DNA of 64,000 nt from Janthinobacterium agaricidamnosum (lineage in GTDB: Bacteria; Pseudomonadota; Gammaproteobacteria; Burkholderiales; Burkholderiaceae_D). The stretch spans positions 1,426,001 to 1,490,000 of the forward strand of contig NZ_CP033019.1 in NCBI RefSeq assembly GCF_003667705.1, in the 5' to 3' direction. The notes below the pieces were generated by a model that was not told the origin of the DNA, ran no database searches, and was given only the letters and a program-made list of their open reading frames with translations. Shown here piece by piece: positions 56,977-64,000 of the stretch (within the stretch, counting starts at the first letter, position 1; the number at the start of each line of letters is the position of its first letter). The position numbers were made by a program, and so were the translations under genes.

Positions 56977-57795
56977 ATGCGTACCATCGTGCATTTATCG
57001 GATTTGCATTTCGGCCGGGTCGACGGGGATTTGCTGGCGCCCTTGCGCGCGCTGGTCGAGCGCCTGGAACCGGATGTGGTGGTGGTCTCGGGCGACCTCA
57101 CCCAGCGGGCCCGCAGCGCCCAGTTCCAGGCGGCGCGGCACTTTCTCGACAGCTTGCCGGGGCCGCAGATCGTGGTGCCGGGCAACCATGACGTGCCGCT
57201 GTATAACGTCTTTTCCCGCTTCCTGACGCCGCTGGTGAAGTACCGGCGCCACGTGACGGACGATTTGTCGCCCGAATATGTGGACGAGGAAATTGCCGTG
57301 CTGGGTATCAACACGGCCCGTTCATTGACGTTCAAGGATGGCCGCATCAGCCACGAGCAGATCGATTTCCTGCGTGAACGCCTGGGCCGCTTGCCGCCCG
57401 GTTTGACGCGCATCATCGTCACGCACCATCCATTCGACTTGCCCGAGCACTTCGATGAAGACGATCTGGTGGACCGCGCGCCGCAGGCGCTGCAAATGTT
57501 TTCCGAATGCGGCGTGGATTTATTGCTGGCGGGACACTTGCATGCCAGCGTGGCGGGCAACACGGCCGAGCGCTACAAGATCGCCGGCTACGCGGCCCTG
57601 ATGGTGCAGGCGGGCACGGCCACGTCCACGCGGGGCAGGGGCGAGTCGAACTCGTTCAATGTGCTGCGCGTGGAAAACAGCTGCATCCGGGTCGAGCGCT
57701 ACAGCTGGAATGAAGATAGCGCCGAGTTTGAAAAGGTCAGTACGGAAGCGTTCGAACGCCAGGGCGGCGTGTGGGCCAGCTTACGGCCGCTGTGA
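56977..57795 (+). CDS. Metallophosphoesterase
   Basis: 272 residues starting MRTIVHLSDLHFGRVDGDLL, with an AGGAGAA site. Motifs in order: DLHFG, VVVSGDLTQRARS, IVVPGNHDVPLYN, VTHHPFDLPEH, LLLAGHLHASV. These define the calcineurin-type dimetal phosphoesterase fold, of the type acting on cyclic nucleotides or sugar/lipid phosphates such as UDP-2,3-diacylglucosamine. The gene follows the lipid kinase by 9 bp and is likely in its operon. Confidence 0.93.
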   Translation: MRTIVHLSDLHFGRVDGDLLAPLRALVERLEPDVVVVSGDLTQRARSAQFQAARHFLDSLPGPQIVVPGNHDVPLYNVFSRFLTPLVKYRRHVTDDLSPEYVDEEIAVLGINTARSLTFKDGRISHEQIDFLRERLGRLPPGLTRIIVTHHPFDLPEHFDEDDLVDRAPQALQMFSECGVDLLLAGHLHASVAGNTAERYKIAGYAALMVQAGTATSTRGRGESNSFNVLRVENSCIRVERYSWNEDSAEFEKVSTEAFERQGGVWASLRPL

Positions 57796-57810
57796 TCGGT
57801 GATGTTTTAA

Positions 57811-58101
57811 TTACAGATGGCGTGCCGCATCCATGCGGTCATGCAAAATGCGGACGATGGCAATGCCATAGTGAGTGATGCGGAAATAAATCATGTGCCG
57901 TCCCACTTTGCGGCGCCGGTAGCCGGGCCGAATCTGCTCGCATGCCGGTGCCGTCTCGGGTGCGCGTGCCAGGTCATCGAAGGCCGCCGTCATGTTGTCA
58001 AGATAAAGACTGGCCTGCTGCACGTTCCAGCGCTGCGACGTATACGCCCAGATCGCCTCAAGATCATGCTCGGCGGCGGGCGTCAGCCGGTATTCAGCCA
58101 T
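57811..58101 (-). CDS. parE: ParE/RelE-type toxin of a type II TA system
   Basis: 96 residues from MAEYRLTPAAEHDLEAIWAY; the frame upstream belongs to the antitoxin. ParE signature: AAEHDLEAIWAYTSQRWNVQ, YLDNMTAAFDDLARAPE, CEQIRPGYRRRKVGRHMIYF and the C-terminal IRILHDRMDAARHL-type end (AIVRILHDRMDAARHL). ParE poisons gyrase when free. It overlaps the antitoxin gene end by 8 bp. Confidence 0.93.
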   Translation of the reverse strand: MAEYRLTPAAEHDLEAIWAYTSQRWNVQQASLYLDNMTAAFDDLARAPETAPACEQIRPGYRRRKVGRHMIYFRITHYGIAIVRILHDRMDAARHL

Positions 58102-58339
58102 GCGCTGCCAGCATTCTCTGCTTGAAAGCCCTGGCGTCGAAAGGCTGGGGTTCACCGCTGGCCTCGCCTTCCACCAGCGCCGCGCGGATCGCATCGAGTT
58201 CGGCGCTGCGTTCCTGTTCACGCCGGATCAGGTCGCGGATGTATTCGCTGTCGTTCGTATAGCGCCCGGCGTCAATTTGCGCCTTGATCCAGTCGTCCTG
58301 CTGGTCCGTCAAGGTAATGGTCTTGCGCACGGTTCCCAT
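58094..58339 (-). CDS. parD: ParD-type antitoxin
   Basis: 81 residues starting MGTVRKTITLTDQQDDWIKA, the ribbon-helix-helix opening, then QIDAGRYTNDSEYIRDLIRR EQ and an acidic toxin-binding tail (ALVEGEASGEPQPFDARAFK). It binds its operator and neutralises the adjacent ParE toxin. The start codon has a GGAGTGAAC-type site just upstream. Confidence 0.93.
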   Translation of the reverse strand: MGTVRKTITLTDQQDDWIKAQIDAGRYTNDSEYIRDLIRREQERSAELDAIRAALVEGEASGEPQPFDARAFKQRMLAAHG

Positions 58340-58364
58340 GATGGTTCACTCCAGATATGAGCAG

Positions 58365-58380
58365 TACGACGATCGTCATA
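58365..58380. promoter_or_regulatory. Probable ParD operator
   Basis: TACGACGATCGTCATA, an imperfect palindrome around the perfect decamer GACGATCGTC, lies 26 bp upstream of the parD ATG. Close by is an AT-rich run with repeated TGCA half-sites (58388-58410). Such sites are typical for RHH autoregulation. Confidence 0.6.
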
Positions 58381-58435
58381 CTATTGGTGCAATATAGTGC
58401 ATATTTGTGCAAATATTCAGTCGCCTGATCGGTGC

Positions 58436-59827
58436 TTATAACCAGTAATTCATGAAACGGGCCGCCCATTCCTTCATGCGGTCGGAGATGGGCCGGGTTT
58501 CCCATTTCGCCTTGGTGATCTCTTCCGAGTCGCGCAAGTCTTCCTGGAAGGCGTTTTCCATTTCCCTGCCGAAGCTGTCGCCCAGCACGATCACGTTCAG
58601 CTCGCTGTTGTGCAGGAAGCTGCGCATGTCGATGTTGGTCGAGCCCACCGTCGACCAGGCGCCGTCGATGACGGCCGTCTTGGCGTGCAGCACGGCCAGT
58701 TTCAAGTGAAAAATGCGGATGCCGCCGGCCAGCAGCTGGTCGTACAGTGCGTGTCCCGCATGGAACACGAGGCCGCTGTCGGACACGCCGGGCAGCACCA
58801 CGGTGACGTCCACGCCCCGTTTGGCGGCCGCGACCAGCGCGTCGACCGTCTGCTGGTCGGGCACGAAATAGGCGGACGTGATGTGGATCGATTTCTTTGC
58901 TTCCTGGATGGCCAGGATGTAGGCCTTGTAGATTTCAAAGCCGCCTTCCGGCTCGCTGGCCACCACGCGCACCAGCTTGTCGCCCACTTCGGACAGCACG
59001 GGGAAATAATTGGCGTCAGGCAAGTCTGCCTGGTCTTGCTGGGCCCAGGTGCGGATGAACAGCCACTGGAAGGCGGCCACGGCCGGGCCTTCCACTTTCA
59101 CGTGCGTGTCGCGCCAGCCCACGTCCTTCTTGTCGGTGGGCTTCGATTTCGAGCGGAACAGCGAGCTTTTCGCATAGGTATCGCTGATATTGATGCCGCC
59201 CGTAAACGCTGTCTTGCCGTCGACGATCAGCACCTTGCGGTGATCGCGGTTGTTGATCTTCCAGTCGTCGCCCTTGAGCTTGGCCGGATTGACGGGGTTG
59301 AAGGCCACCAGGTGCACGCCGGCCGCGCGCATGCGCTCAAAAAACGCTTGCGGCACGCCGATGGTGCCCACGCTGTCGTAGATGACGTTGACCGTCACGC
59401 CCGATTGCTGCTTTTCGATCAGCATGTCGGCGAACTTCAGGCCCAGCGGGTCCTGGTCGAAGATGTACGTTTCCAGGTTGATGCTGGTCTTGGCGTCGCT
59501 GATGGCCTGGAACATGGCGGCCATGGTTTGCGGGCCGTCAAACAGCAGGGTTACCTTGTTGCCCTTGATCAGAGGCACGCCCGTGGCCGCCTCTTCCAGC
59601 GCGGCCTGGGTCTTCAAGTCCATGCCGGACTTGGCCCAGCGCTTGTTGAGCAGGGCGGCCCGGCTGTTGACGTTCAGCACGGCGCCCTTGCCCGTGATCA
59701 CCTTGGGCTTGGCCACGGGTTCCAGGGTGGTGTTGAGGTTCTTGACATTGGGCAGCGAAGCGCATGCAGCCAGGGTCCAGCACAGCAGGAGGGCGGTGAG
59801 ACAGGGTTGCATGCGCCTAGCGGTCAT
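58436..59827 (-). CDS. Phospholipase D-family (cardiolipin synthase-like) lipoprotein
   Basis: 463 residues with a lipoprotein signal (MQPCLTALLLCWTLAAC, lipobox LAAC; start at 59827 or 59812). Two HKD motifs: NNRDHRKVLIVDGKTAFTGG and LHAKTAVIDGAWSTVGSTN. The order and spacing match cardiolipin synthase-like PLD proteins. As a lipoprotein it would sit in the periplasm or outer membrane. Its ATG overlaps the stop of the upstream Gcr-like gene (ATGA), so the two are coupled. Confidence 0.9.
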   Translation of the reverse strand: MTARRMQPCLTALLLCWTLAACASLPNVKNLNTTLEPVAKPKVITGKGAVLNVNSRAALLNKRWAKSGMDLKTQAALEEAATGVPLIKGNKVTLLFDGPQTMAAMFQAISDAKTSINLETYIFDQDPLGLKFADMLIEKQQSGVTVNVIYDSVGTIGVPQAFFERMRAAGVHLVAFNPVNPAKLKGDDWKINNRDHRKVLIVDGKTAFTGGINISDTYAKSSLFRSKSKPTDKKDVGWRDTHVKVEGPAVAAFQWLFIRTWAQQDQADLPDANYFPVLSEVGDKLVRVVASEPEGGFEIYKAYILAIQEAKKSIHITSAYFVPDQQTVDALVAAAKRGVDVTVVLPGVSDSGLVFHAGHALYDQLLAGGIRIFHLKLAVLHAKTAVIDGAWSTVGSTNIDMRSFLHNSELNVIVLGDSFGREMENAFQEDLRDSEEITKAKWETRPISDRMKEWAARFMNYWL

Positions 59828-61935
59828 TTTTGAGCCTTGTTTGTCAGTGACAGGTTTGCCGTATCATCGGCCAGTGCCAGGGGCGGCGGGTTTTTCGAAC
59901 CAAAGAAGAAGACGATGGGCGAGCGCAGGAAACGCTTGCCCAGGATTTTCAACAATTGCATGCCGTGCTTGAAGCGCACCTGGCGCGAACGCAGCGCCAC
60001 CCACAGGGCCAGGCCGAAGCTGACCAGCAGGTTGGCCGTGCCGATGGCGAAGATGCCCGACAGCGACTTGACGGCCAGTTGCCAGCTCATATTGTGGTCG
60101 AGTCCCACCAGGGCCGTTGCAAAGTTGGCGGCCGAGAAGGTGATGTGGCGGATATCGATGGGCAAGCCGATCAAAAAGCCGAGGGTGCCGATGGAGCCCA
60201 GCAAAATACCGAAATAGAAGTTACCCATCAGGCCGCCCAGGTTGTTTTCCAGGTACAGGCCCAGCCGCTGCAAGCGCTCCTGGCCGATCACCCGGCCCAG
60301 GCCGCGCAATTGCGCGATGCGCTGCGCCCAGCGCGTGTACAGCGCCTGGTTATCGTAGTAGCCGGAAATCAGGCCGGCCACGAACAGGCACACGCCGGCG
60401 ATCATGGCGTAAAAGATGGCGGGGCTGCCGATGGGATCGATATCGTGCAGCAGATGCATGGCTTTTTCCGGCGACACCAGGTTGTGCCCGGTGATCGCCT
60501 TGTAGCCGAGCGCGATCAGCCACGCCGTGGGGATGGCCGTCGCCAGGTTGCCCAGCACGGCCATGTTTTGCGTGCGGAAGACCTTGTTGATCAGTTCCGC
60601 CATGCTGTCGAGGTCGATATTCCGGCCATCCTTGCTGTGCAGGCCGGCGGCGATGCGCGAGGCCGTCATGGCCGGCTGCTTGGTGGCCACCGTGAAGTGC
60701 AGCAAGTGGATGAACATGAAGCCGATCGAGTAATTCATGCTGAACATGAACGCTTCGACCAGCGGCGCCGAGCGCAAATACGACATCAATATCTTGAACA
60801 GGGCCATGAAGCCGATGATCACGCCCGCGCCTGCGGACGAGAGGAACATGGCACCCATTTCGCGGCGGTTTTCCGCGATGTAGTGCTCGCCCGTGCGGCT
60901 GGCGTTTTCCGTCACATTGCGCGCCAGCAAGTTGATATTGTCGGAAAACAGGTCGCTGACCTTGTATTTGTGGTTATGCGCGCGTATCAGTTCCAGCGCC
61001 AGCCCCACGGCGCCCGCGCGGCGGCGGCTGACGGGCTGCGGGTGCAGCAAGTCCTGCGTGGCGTCGACCGTGATGGCGTCAATGTCCACGTTGTTTGAAG
61101 CGGGCAGCTCGCCGCTCGTGTCGACGAGGAACAGCAGCTTGCGCAGGCGGTCGATGCTCTGCGCCAGCGCCACCAGTAAATACGTGAGGGGAATGCTGGT
61201 GCCCTGGTACAGCGCCTTCTTGCGGATCTTGGCGATGACGGCGTCGCACTGGTCCAGCATCACCAGCAAATGGCGCGCGTCCTCGATGTGCTCGATGTCG
61301 CCTTGCAGCAGGCTCGAATAGGCATCCAGGTAGGCGTTCACTTCCGTGTTCTGCACCATGAACGGCGACTGGAACACTTCGATTTCATTGTGGAAACGCG
61401 TCAGTTCCGGCTCCAGGCCCATGGCGCAGACGCGGTAAGACAAGGTGCGGATGGCGTCTAGCATCCCTGGCAACATGATATTGCCGTCGCCGACGGCCAG
61501 TTCGACCTCGTCGCTGGTGAGCACGTCGAACAGTTCCAGCCAGTCCGTGGCAGGCACGTTGCTGATCCACAAATAATCGGTCTTCAGGTACAGCACCTGA
61601 TCGAGCGCGTCGTTCAGGTATTCATCGCCAAGGGCGGGCGGCAGCATGCGGTAGGCGATGCGGCGTTTTAATTCTGTAAAGAAGCCGCTGTTCGACAGCA
61701 CGCCGATATCCGTGTACAGGCTGGCGTGGCGGCGCGCGGCCAGCACGCGCAGCACGTATTCGTGCAGGGCGCGCGCCTGGGCGGGATTACCTTTGAGAAG
61801 CTGGCGCAGGGTGCGCACGTTGGCGATCGCGGTAGCGCTGTCGTGGGGGCGCTTGGGACGCAATGAGTTGAATAATTCCACCAGCAAGTCGATATTGCTG
61901 GAGTTGGGGTCAATGCGTTCGAGGATAGCTAGCAT
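59824..61935 (-). CDS. Gcr-like 'site-specific recombinase' family membrane protein
   Basis: 703 residues from the ATG at 61935 (MLAILERIDPNSSNIDLLVE); a TTG at 62001 extends it by 22. The long N-terminal half is soluble (VLNDALDQVLYLKTDYLWIS and similar helices); the C-terminal half has at least six membrane segments (GAMFLSSAGAGVIIGFMALF, FYFGILLGSIGTLGFLIGLP, GIFAIGTANLLVSFGLALWV). It matches the annotated 'site-specific recombinase' family of Neisseria Gcr, yet I see neither the tyrosine nor serine recombinase active site, so the label is doubtful. It is coupled to the PLD lipoprotein. Confidence 0.82.
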   Translation of the reverse strand: MLAILERIDPNSSNIDLLVELFNSLRPKRPHDSATAIANVRTLRQLLKGNPAQARALHEYVLRVLAARRHASLYTDIGVLSNSGFFTELKRRIAYRMLPPALGDEYLNDALDQVLYLKTDYLWISNVPATDWLELFDVLTSDEVELAVGDGNIMLPGMLDAIRTLSYRVCAMGLEPELTRFHNEIEVFQSPFMVQNTEVNAYLDAYSSLLQGDIEHIEDARHLLVMLDQCDAVIAKIRKKALYQGTSIPLTYLLVALAQSIDRLRKLLFLVDTSGELPASNNVDIDAITVDATQDLLHPQPVSRRRAGAVGLALELIRAHNHKYKVSDLFSDNINLLARNVTENASRTGEHYIAENRREMGAMFLSSAGAGVIIGFMALFKILMSYLRSAPLVEAFMFSMNYSIGFMFIHLLHFTVATKQPAMTASRIAAGLHSKDGRNIDLDSMAELINKVFRTQNMAVLGNLATAIPTAWLIALGYKAITGHNLVSPEKAMHLLHDIDPIGSPAIFYAMIAGVCLFVAGLISGYYDNQALYTRWAQRIAQLRGLGRVIGQERLQRLGLYLENNLGGLMGNFYFGILLGSIGTLGFLIGLPIDIRHITFSAANFATALVGLDHNMSWQLAVKSLSGIFAIGTANLLVSFGLALWVALRSRQVRFKHGMQLLKILGKRFLRSPIVFFFGSKNPPPLALADDTANLSLTNKAQK

Positions 61936-62255
61936 GCAGAAAAAACGGGCGAGCCGCTGTCGGTAAAACCAGTAGTGTACCGCCTGCGTCAGATCGCGCA
62001 ACGTTCGCCACCGAACATTGCTTTACGGCAGGGGCTGCAATTCACGCCATTTTGCCGCAAATTGCCACAATCATGGTCAAACTTGCGTGTTGTCAGTGTG
62101 CGACGTGTTTCTTGGGACTAAGCTGAAGTTTCTGTTGTACAACGCACGGATGGCTGGACAAAAAGCGAGGATAAGGTAACACTTGGATCAGACACACAGC
62201 GCATGTCCTGATCAATACCGGGTAGTTTACTTTTCACGTCACCGAGATATTTATC

Positions 62256-63365
62256 ATGAAGACCTCGTATTTTGCGCTTGCTGTGATAGGGATGGGGCCT
62301 TTCGCGCTGGGCGCGACGGCCCAGGCTGCCGATGGCGCGGGCAGTGCCGCATCCACCAACGTTGCCGTGTACGGCGTGCTCGACGCGGGCATCGTGGCCG
62401 AGCAGGGCTGCGCCGCCGGTTGCGCCGGCACCAAGGTGTCCGGCGGCGTCGCCTCCGGCTCGCGCCTGGGCGTGCAGGGGCGCGAAGCGCTGGGCAACGA
62501 CGTTTCCGCCGTGTTTACCCTGGAAGCGGGCGTCCAGAACGACACGGGCCAGTCGGAAGATGGCCGCCTGTTCGGCCGGCAAGCCTACGTGGGCCTGGAC
62601 AGCCGCCTGGGCGCGCTGACCCTGGGGCGCCAGTACAACCTGCAATACCTGGCGCTCACCGACGTGGCCGACCCGTTCAAGGGCGGCATGGCCGGCAGCG
62701 CCAGCAACCTGGCCGGCTACAGCGTGAAACGCTACGACAATACCGTCAAATACGTGACGCCCGCCTTGCGCGGCGTGACGGCCAGCGCCATCTACAGCTT
62801 CGGCGAGTCGCCGTACAGCAGCGCCAACAACCGCGCATATGGCGCCACCCTCGGCTATTCGTCCGGCGCCGTGAATGTCAGCGTGTCGCACCAGCGCAAG
62901 AACAACTTCATCCTCGCCTCCGGCACCTTGCCCGCCATCGACATGTCGTCGCGCAACACCCTGATCGCGGCGAACATCGACCTGAAAGTGGCCACCGCCT
63001 TTGCCGCCGTGGGCGTGAACAAGGGCTATGGCAGCTCGCCGTGGGACCCGAACAATGCCTACAGCTCGCTGGCCCTGTCGATGTCGTCGTCCGACAGCCG
63101 CGACACCTTGCTGGGCGTGTCCGTGCCCGTGGGCGGTTTCAAGCTGCTGGCCTCGTACGTGCGCAAGGATGACCGCGACCTGGCCAACCGCGACGCCAAT
63201 CAGGTGGCCGTCGGCCTCACGTATTCCCTGTCAAAACGCAGCGATTTCTACGCGTCCTACGCGAAGATCCACAACAAGAACGGCGCCCGCTACACGGTGG
63301 GCAATGCCAGCGATGCGGGGCGCGGCGACGCGGCTTTTAATATGGGCTTCCGTCACGGTTTCTGA
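62256..63365 (+). CDS. Gram-negative porin (Burkholderiales type)
   Basis: 369 residues with signal peptide MKTSYFALAVIGMGPFALGA ... AQAAD. Porin motifs: VAVYGVLDAGIVAEQGCAAG, GSRLGVQGREALGNDVSAVF, LFGRQAYVGLDSRLGALTLG RQYN, and the terminal Phe (FNMGFRHGF) required for BAM recognition. Forms a trimeric outer-membrane diffusion pore. Preceded by a 254-bp non-coding region holding its promoter. The 3' end overlaps the convergent DUF3617 gene by 13 bp. Confidence 0.95.
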   Translation: MKTSYFALAVIGMGPFALGATAQAADGAGSAASTNVAVYGVLDAGIVAEQGCAAGCAGTKVSGGVASGSRLGVQGREALGNDVSAVFTLEAGVQNDTGQSEDGRLFGRQAYVGLDSRLGALTLGRQYNLQYLALTDVADPFKGGMAGSASNLAGYSVKRYDNTVKYVTPALRGVTASAIYSFGESPYSSANNRAYGATLGYSSGAVNVSVSHQRKNNFILASGTLPAIDMSSRNTLIAANIDLKVATAFAAVGVNKGYGSSPWDPNNAYSSLALSMSSSDSRDTLLGVSVPVGGFKLLASYVRKDDRDLANRDANQVAVGLTYSLSKRSDFYASYAKIHNKNGARYTVGNASDAGRGDAAFNMGFRHGF

Positions 63366-63922
63366 GCGGCGGCGGATGGGGCAGGGCACGTTGCTCCCAG
63401 CCACTTGCCGTTGCTCGTCACATTCACCTGTTCCGGCGTGCCGCGCGCGCTCGTCGTCACGGCCAGCTGCATGCTGAACGCCTGGTCGCCCGAGAACAGC
63501 ACCTGGCCTTCGCCGCTCGATTTCGGATTCGCGCACGTGAACGACACCTGCATGCCGCCCGCGATGTCCTTGTTCTTCGAGGTGCAATCGCCGGGCTGGC
63601 CCGTGGGAATCTGCTTGCGCGCCGCCATGTCCGGCGTCACGCACGCCGTCACGCGCACGGCGCCGTCGGCGCCCACGGTGGGCATGGCCATGCCGCGGCT
63701 GGCCGCCATGCTTTCCAGCTGCTTGCGTTGATCGGGAGGAAGGTTGCCCAGCTGCTGCAGCACCATGGACATGGCATTGTCGGTGGCGGCGTCGGGCGAC
63801 GCCATCTTGCTGTCGACTTGCCACAGGCCAGGCTTGATGGTGGCCGATGGCGCGGCGGCCATGGCTTGGCTGCCGAAGGCGGCGCAAGCGAGCAGGGTCA
63901 GGCGTAGCAAAGAATGTTTCAT
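63353..63922 (-). CDS. DUF3617 domain exported protein
   Basis: 189 residues from MKHSLLRLTLLACAAFGSQA (signal peptide, AMAAA cleavage). DUF3617 pattern: ATIKPGLWQVDSKMASPDAA, CVTPDMAARKQIPTGQPGDC, FTCANPKSSGEGQVLFSGDQ and a C-terminal TSARGTPEQVNVTSNGKWLG. Such periplasmic proteins have no known activity. An upstream in-frame Met at 63985 would add a non-signal extension and is less likely. Confidence 0.9.
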   Translation of the reverse strand: MKHSLLRLTLLACAAFGSQAMAAAPSATIKPGLWQVDSKMASPDAATDNAMSMVLQQLGNLPPDQRKQLESMAASRGMAMPTVGADGAVRVTACVTPDMAARKQIPTGQPGDCTSKNKDIAGGMQVSFTCANPKSSGEGQVLFSGDQAFSMQLAVTTSARGTPEQVNVTSNGKWLGATCPAPSAAAQKP

Positions 63923-64000
63923 GTGGGCGTCTCCAGAAAAGGCAGACCCCAGCATACGGCATGGCAAGCGGGGCACGCTTGCCATTGTGTTACAAACTGT

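Noticed and set aside
59824..61935. Integrase or mobile-element function for the Gcr-like gene
   Set aside because: Multiple membrane segments, no recombinase active-site motif and no att repeats nearby; not evidence for a mobile element.
1..64000. CRISPR arrays, rRNA operons and insertion sequences
   Set aside because: I looked for regularly spaced repeats, rRNA-like conserved stretches and transposase frames with terminal repeats and found none in the window.

Overview
The window is GC-rich bacterial chromosome from a betaproteobacterium. The gene families (P2-type prophage, Burkholderiales-type porin, DUF3079, FdhF/YdeP-like oxidoreductase, NhaR, GckA, Gcr-like membrane protein) and codon use fit Oxalobacteraceae such as Janthinobacterium, Massilia or Duganella. 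That placement is an inference; no rRNA gene is present to confirm it.

Region 1 (1 to about 12.65 kb) is part of a P2-like prophage. The late genes follow the classical P2 order: O, N, M, L, X, holin, endolysin, LysB with nested LysC, R and S run leftward, while P, Q and a small zinc-ribbon gene run rightward from a shared divergent region. To the right are a terminator, a probable packaging (cos) region with 10-bp tandem repeats, and cargo genes, including an SRAP/HMCES-type protein and a gene preceded by a perfect LexA box. The right edge is marked by the 3' half of a tRNA-His gene with its terminator, a likely attachment site. No integrase, repressor or replication gene lies between cos and that site. 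A DUF2806 gene sits beyond S where P2 has the tail/baseplate genes V and W.

Region 2 (about 12.65 to 18.4 kb) is a lower-GC accessory stretch with large gene-poor gaps. It holds a HEPN-like orphan, a DUF4242 protein, a FlgA-N-like exported protein, a glycosyltransferase-like protein, a GNAT enzyme and a probable toxin/immunity pair (M15 peptidoglycan peptidase plus small exported protein).

Region 3 (18.4 to 26.5 kb) has a large TonB-dependent receptor, a GNAT enzyme, an XAC2610-like periplasmic protein, a Sel1-repeat protein, RNase Z and an exported amidohydrolase. Region 4 (26.5 to 36.2 kb) is a redox cluster: a YdeP/FdhF-like molybdopterin oxidoreductase, a cyanide-insensitive-type bd oxidase (cydAB), a bestrophin-like channel and FdhD read as one leftward operon. 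It is flanked by a small HTH gene, moaA and a MocR-type regulator.

Region 5 (36.3 to 50.6 kb) contains a Dyp-type peroxidase, MsbA, two tandem YwqK/MORN proteins, MarR, a ClC channel, an NhaR regulator divergent from a TerC-family transporter (with a predicted leader peptide and a strong operator palindrome), a TerB-like protein, YnfA, glycerate kinase, a quinone-reductase-like dehydrogenase, a REP-like repeat, a LysR regulator and a cytochrome c. Region 6 (50.8 to 64 kb) contains a DUF1800/DUF1501 pair, an AI-2E family permease, a 74-aa gene divergent from a PAP2/lipid kinase/phosphoesterase operon across two tandem LexA boxes, a ParDE toxin-antitoxin module, a phospholipase-D-type lipoprotein coupled to a Gcr-like membrane protein, a porin and a DUF3617 protein.
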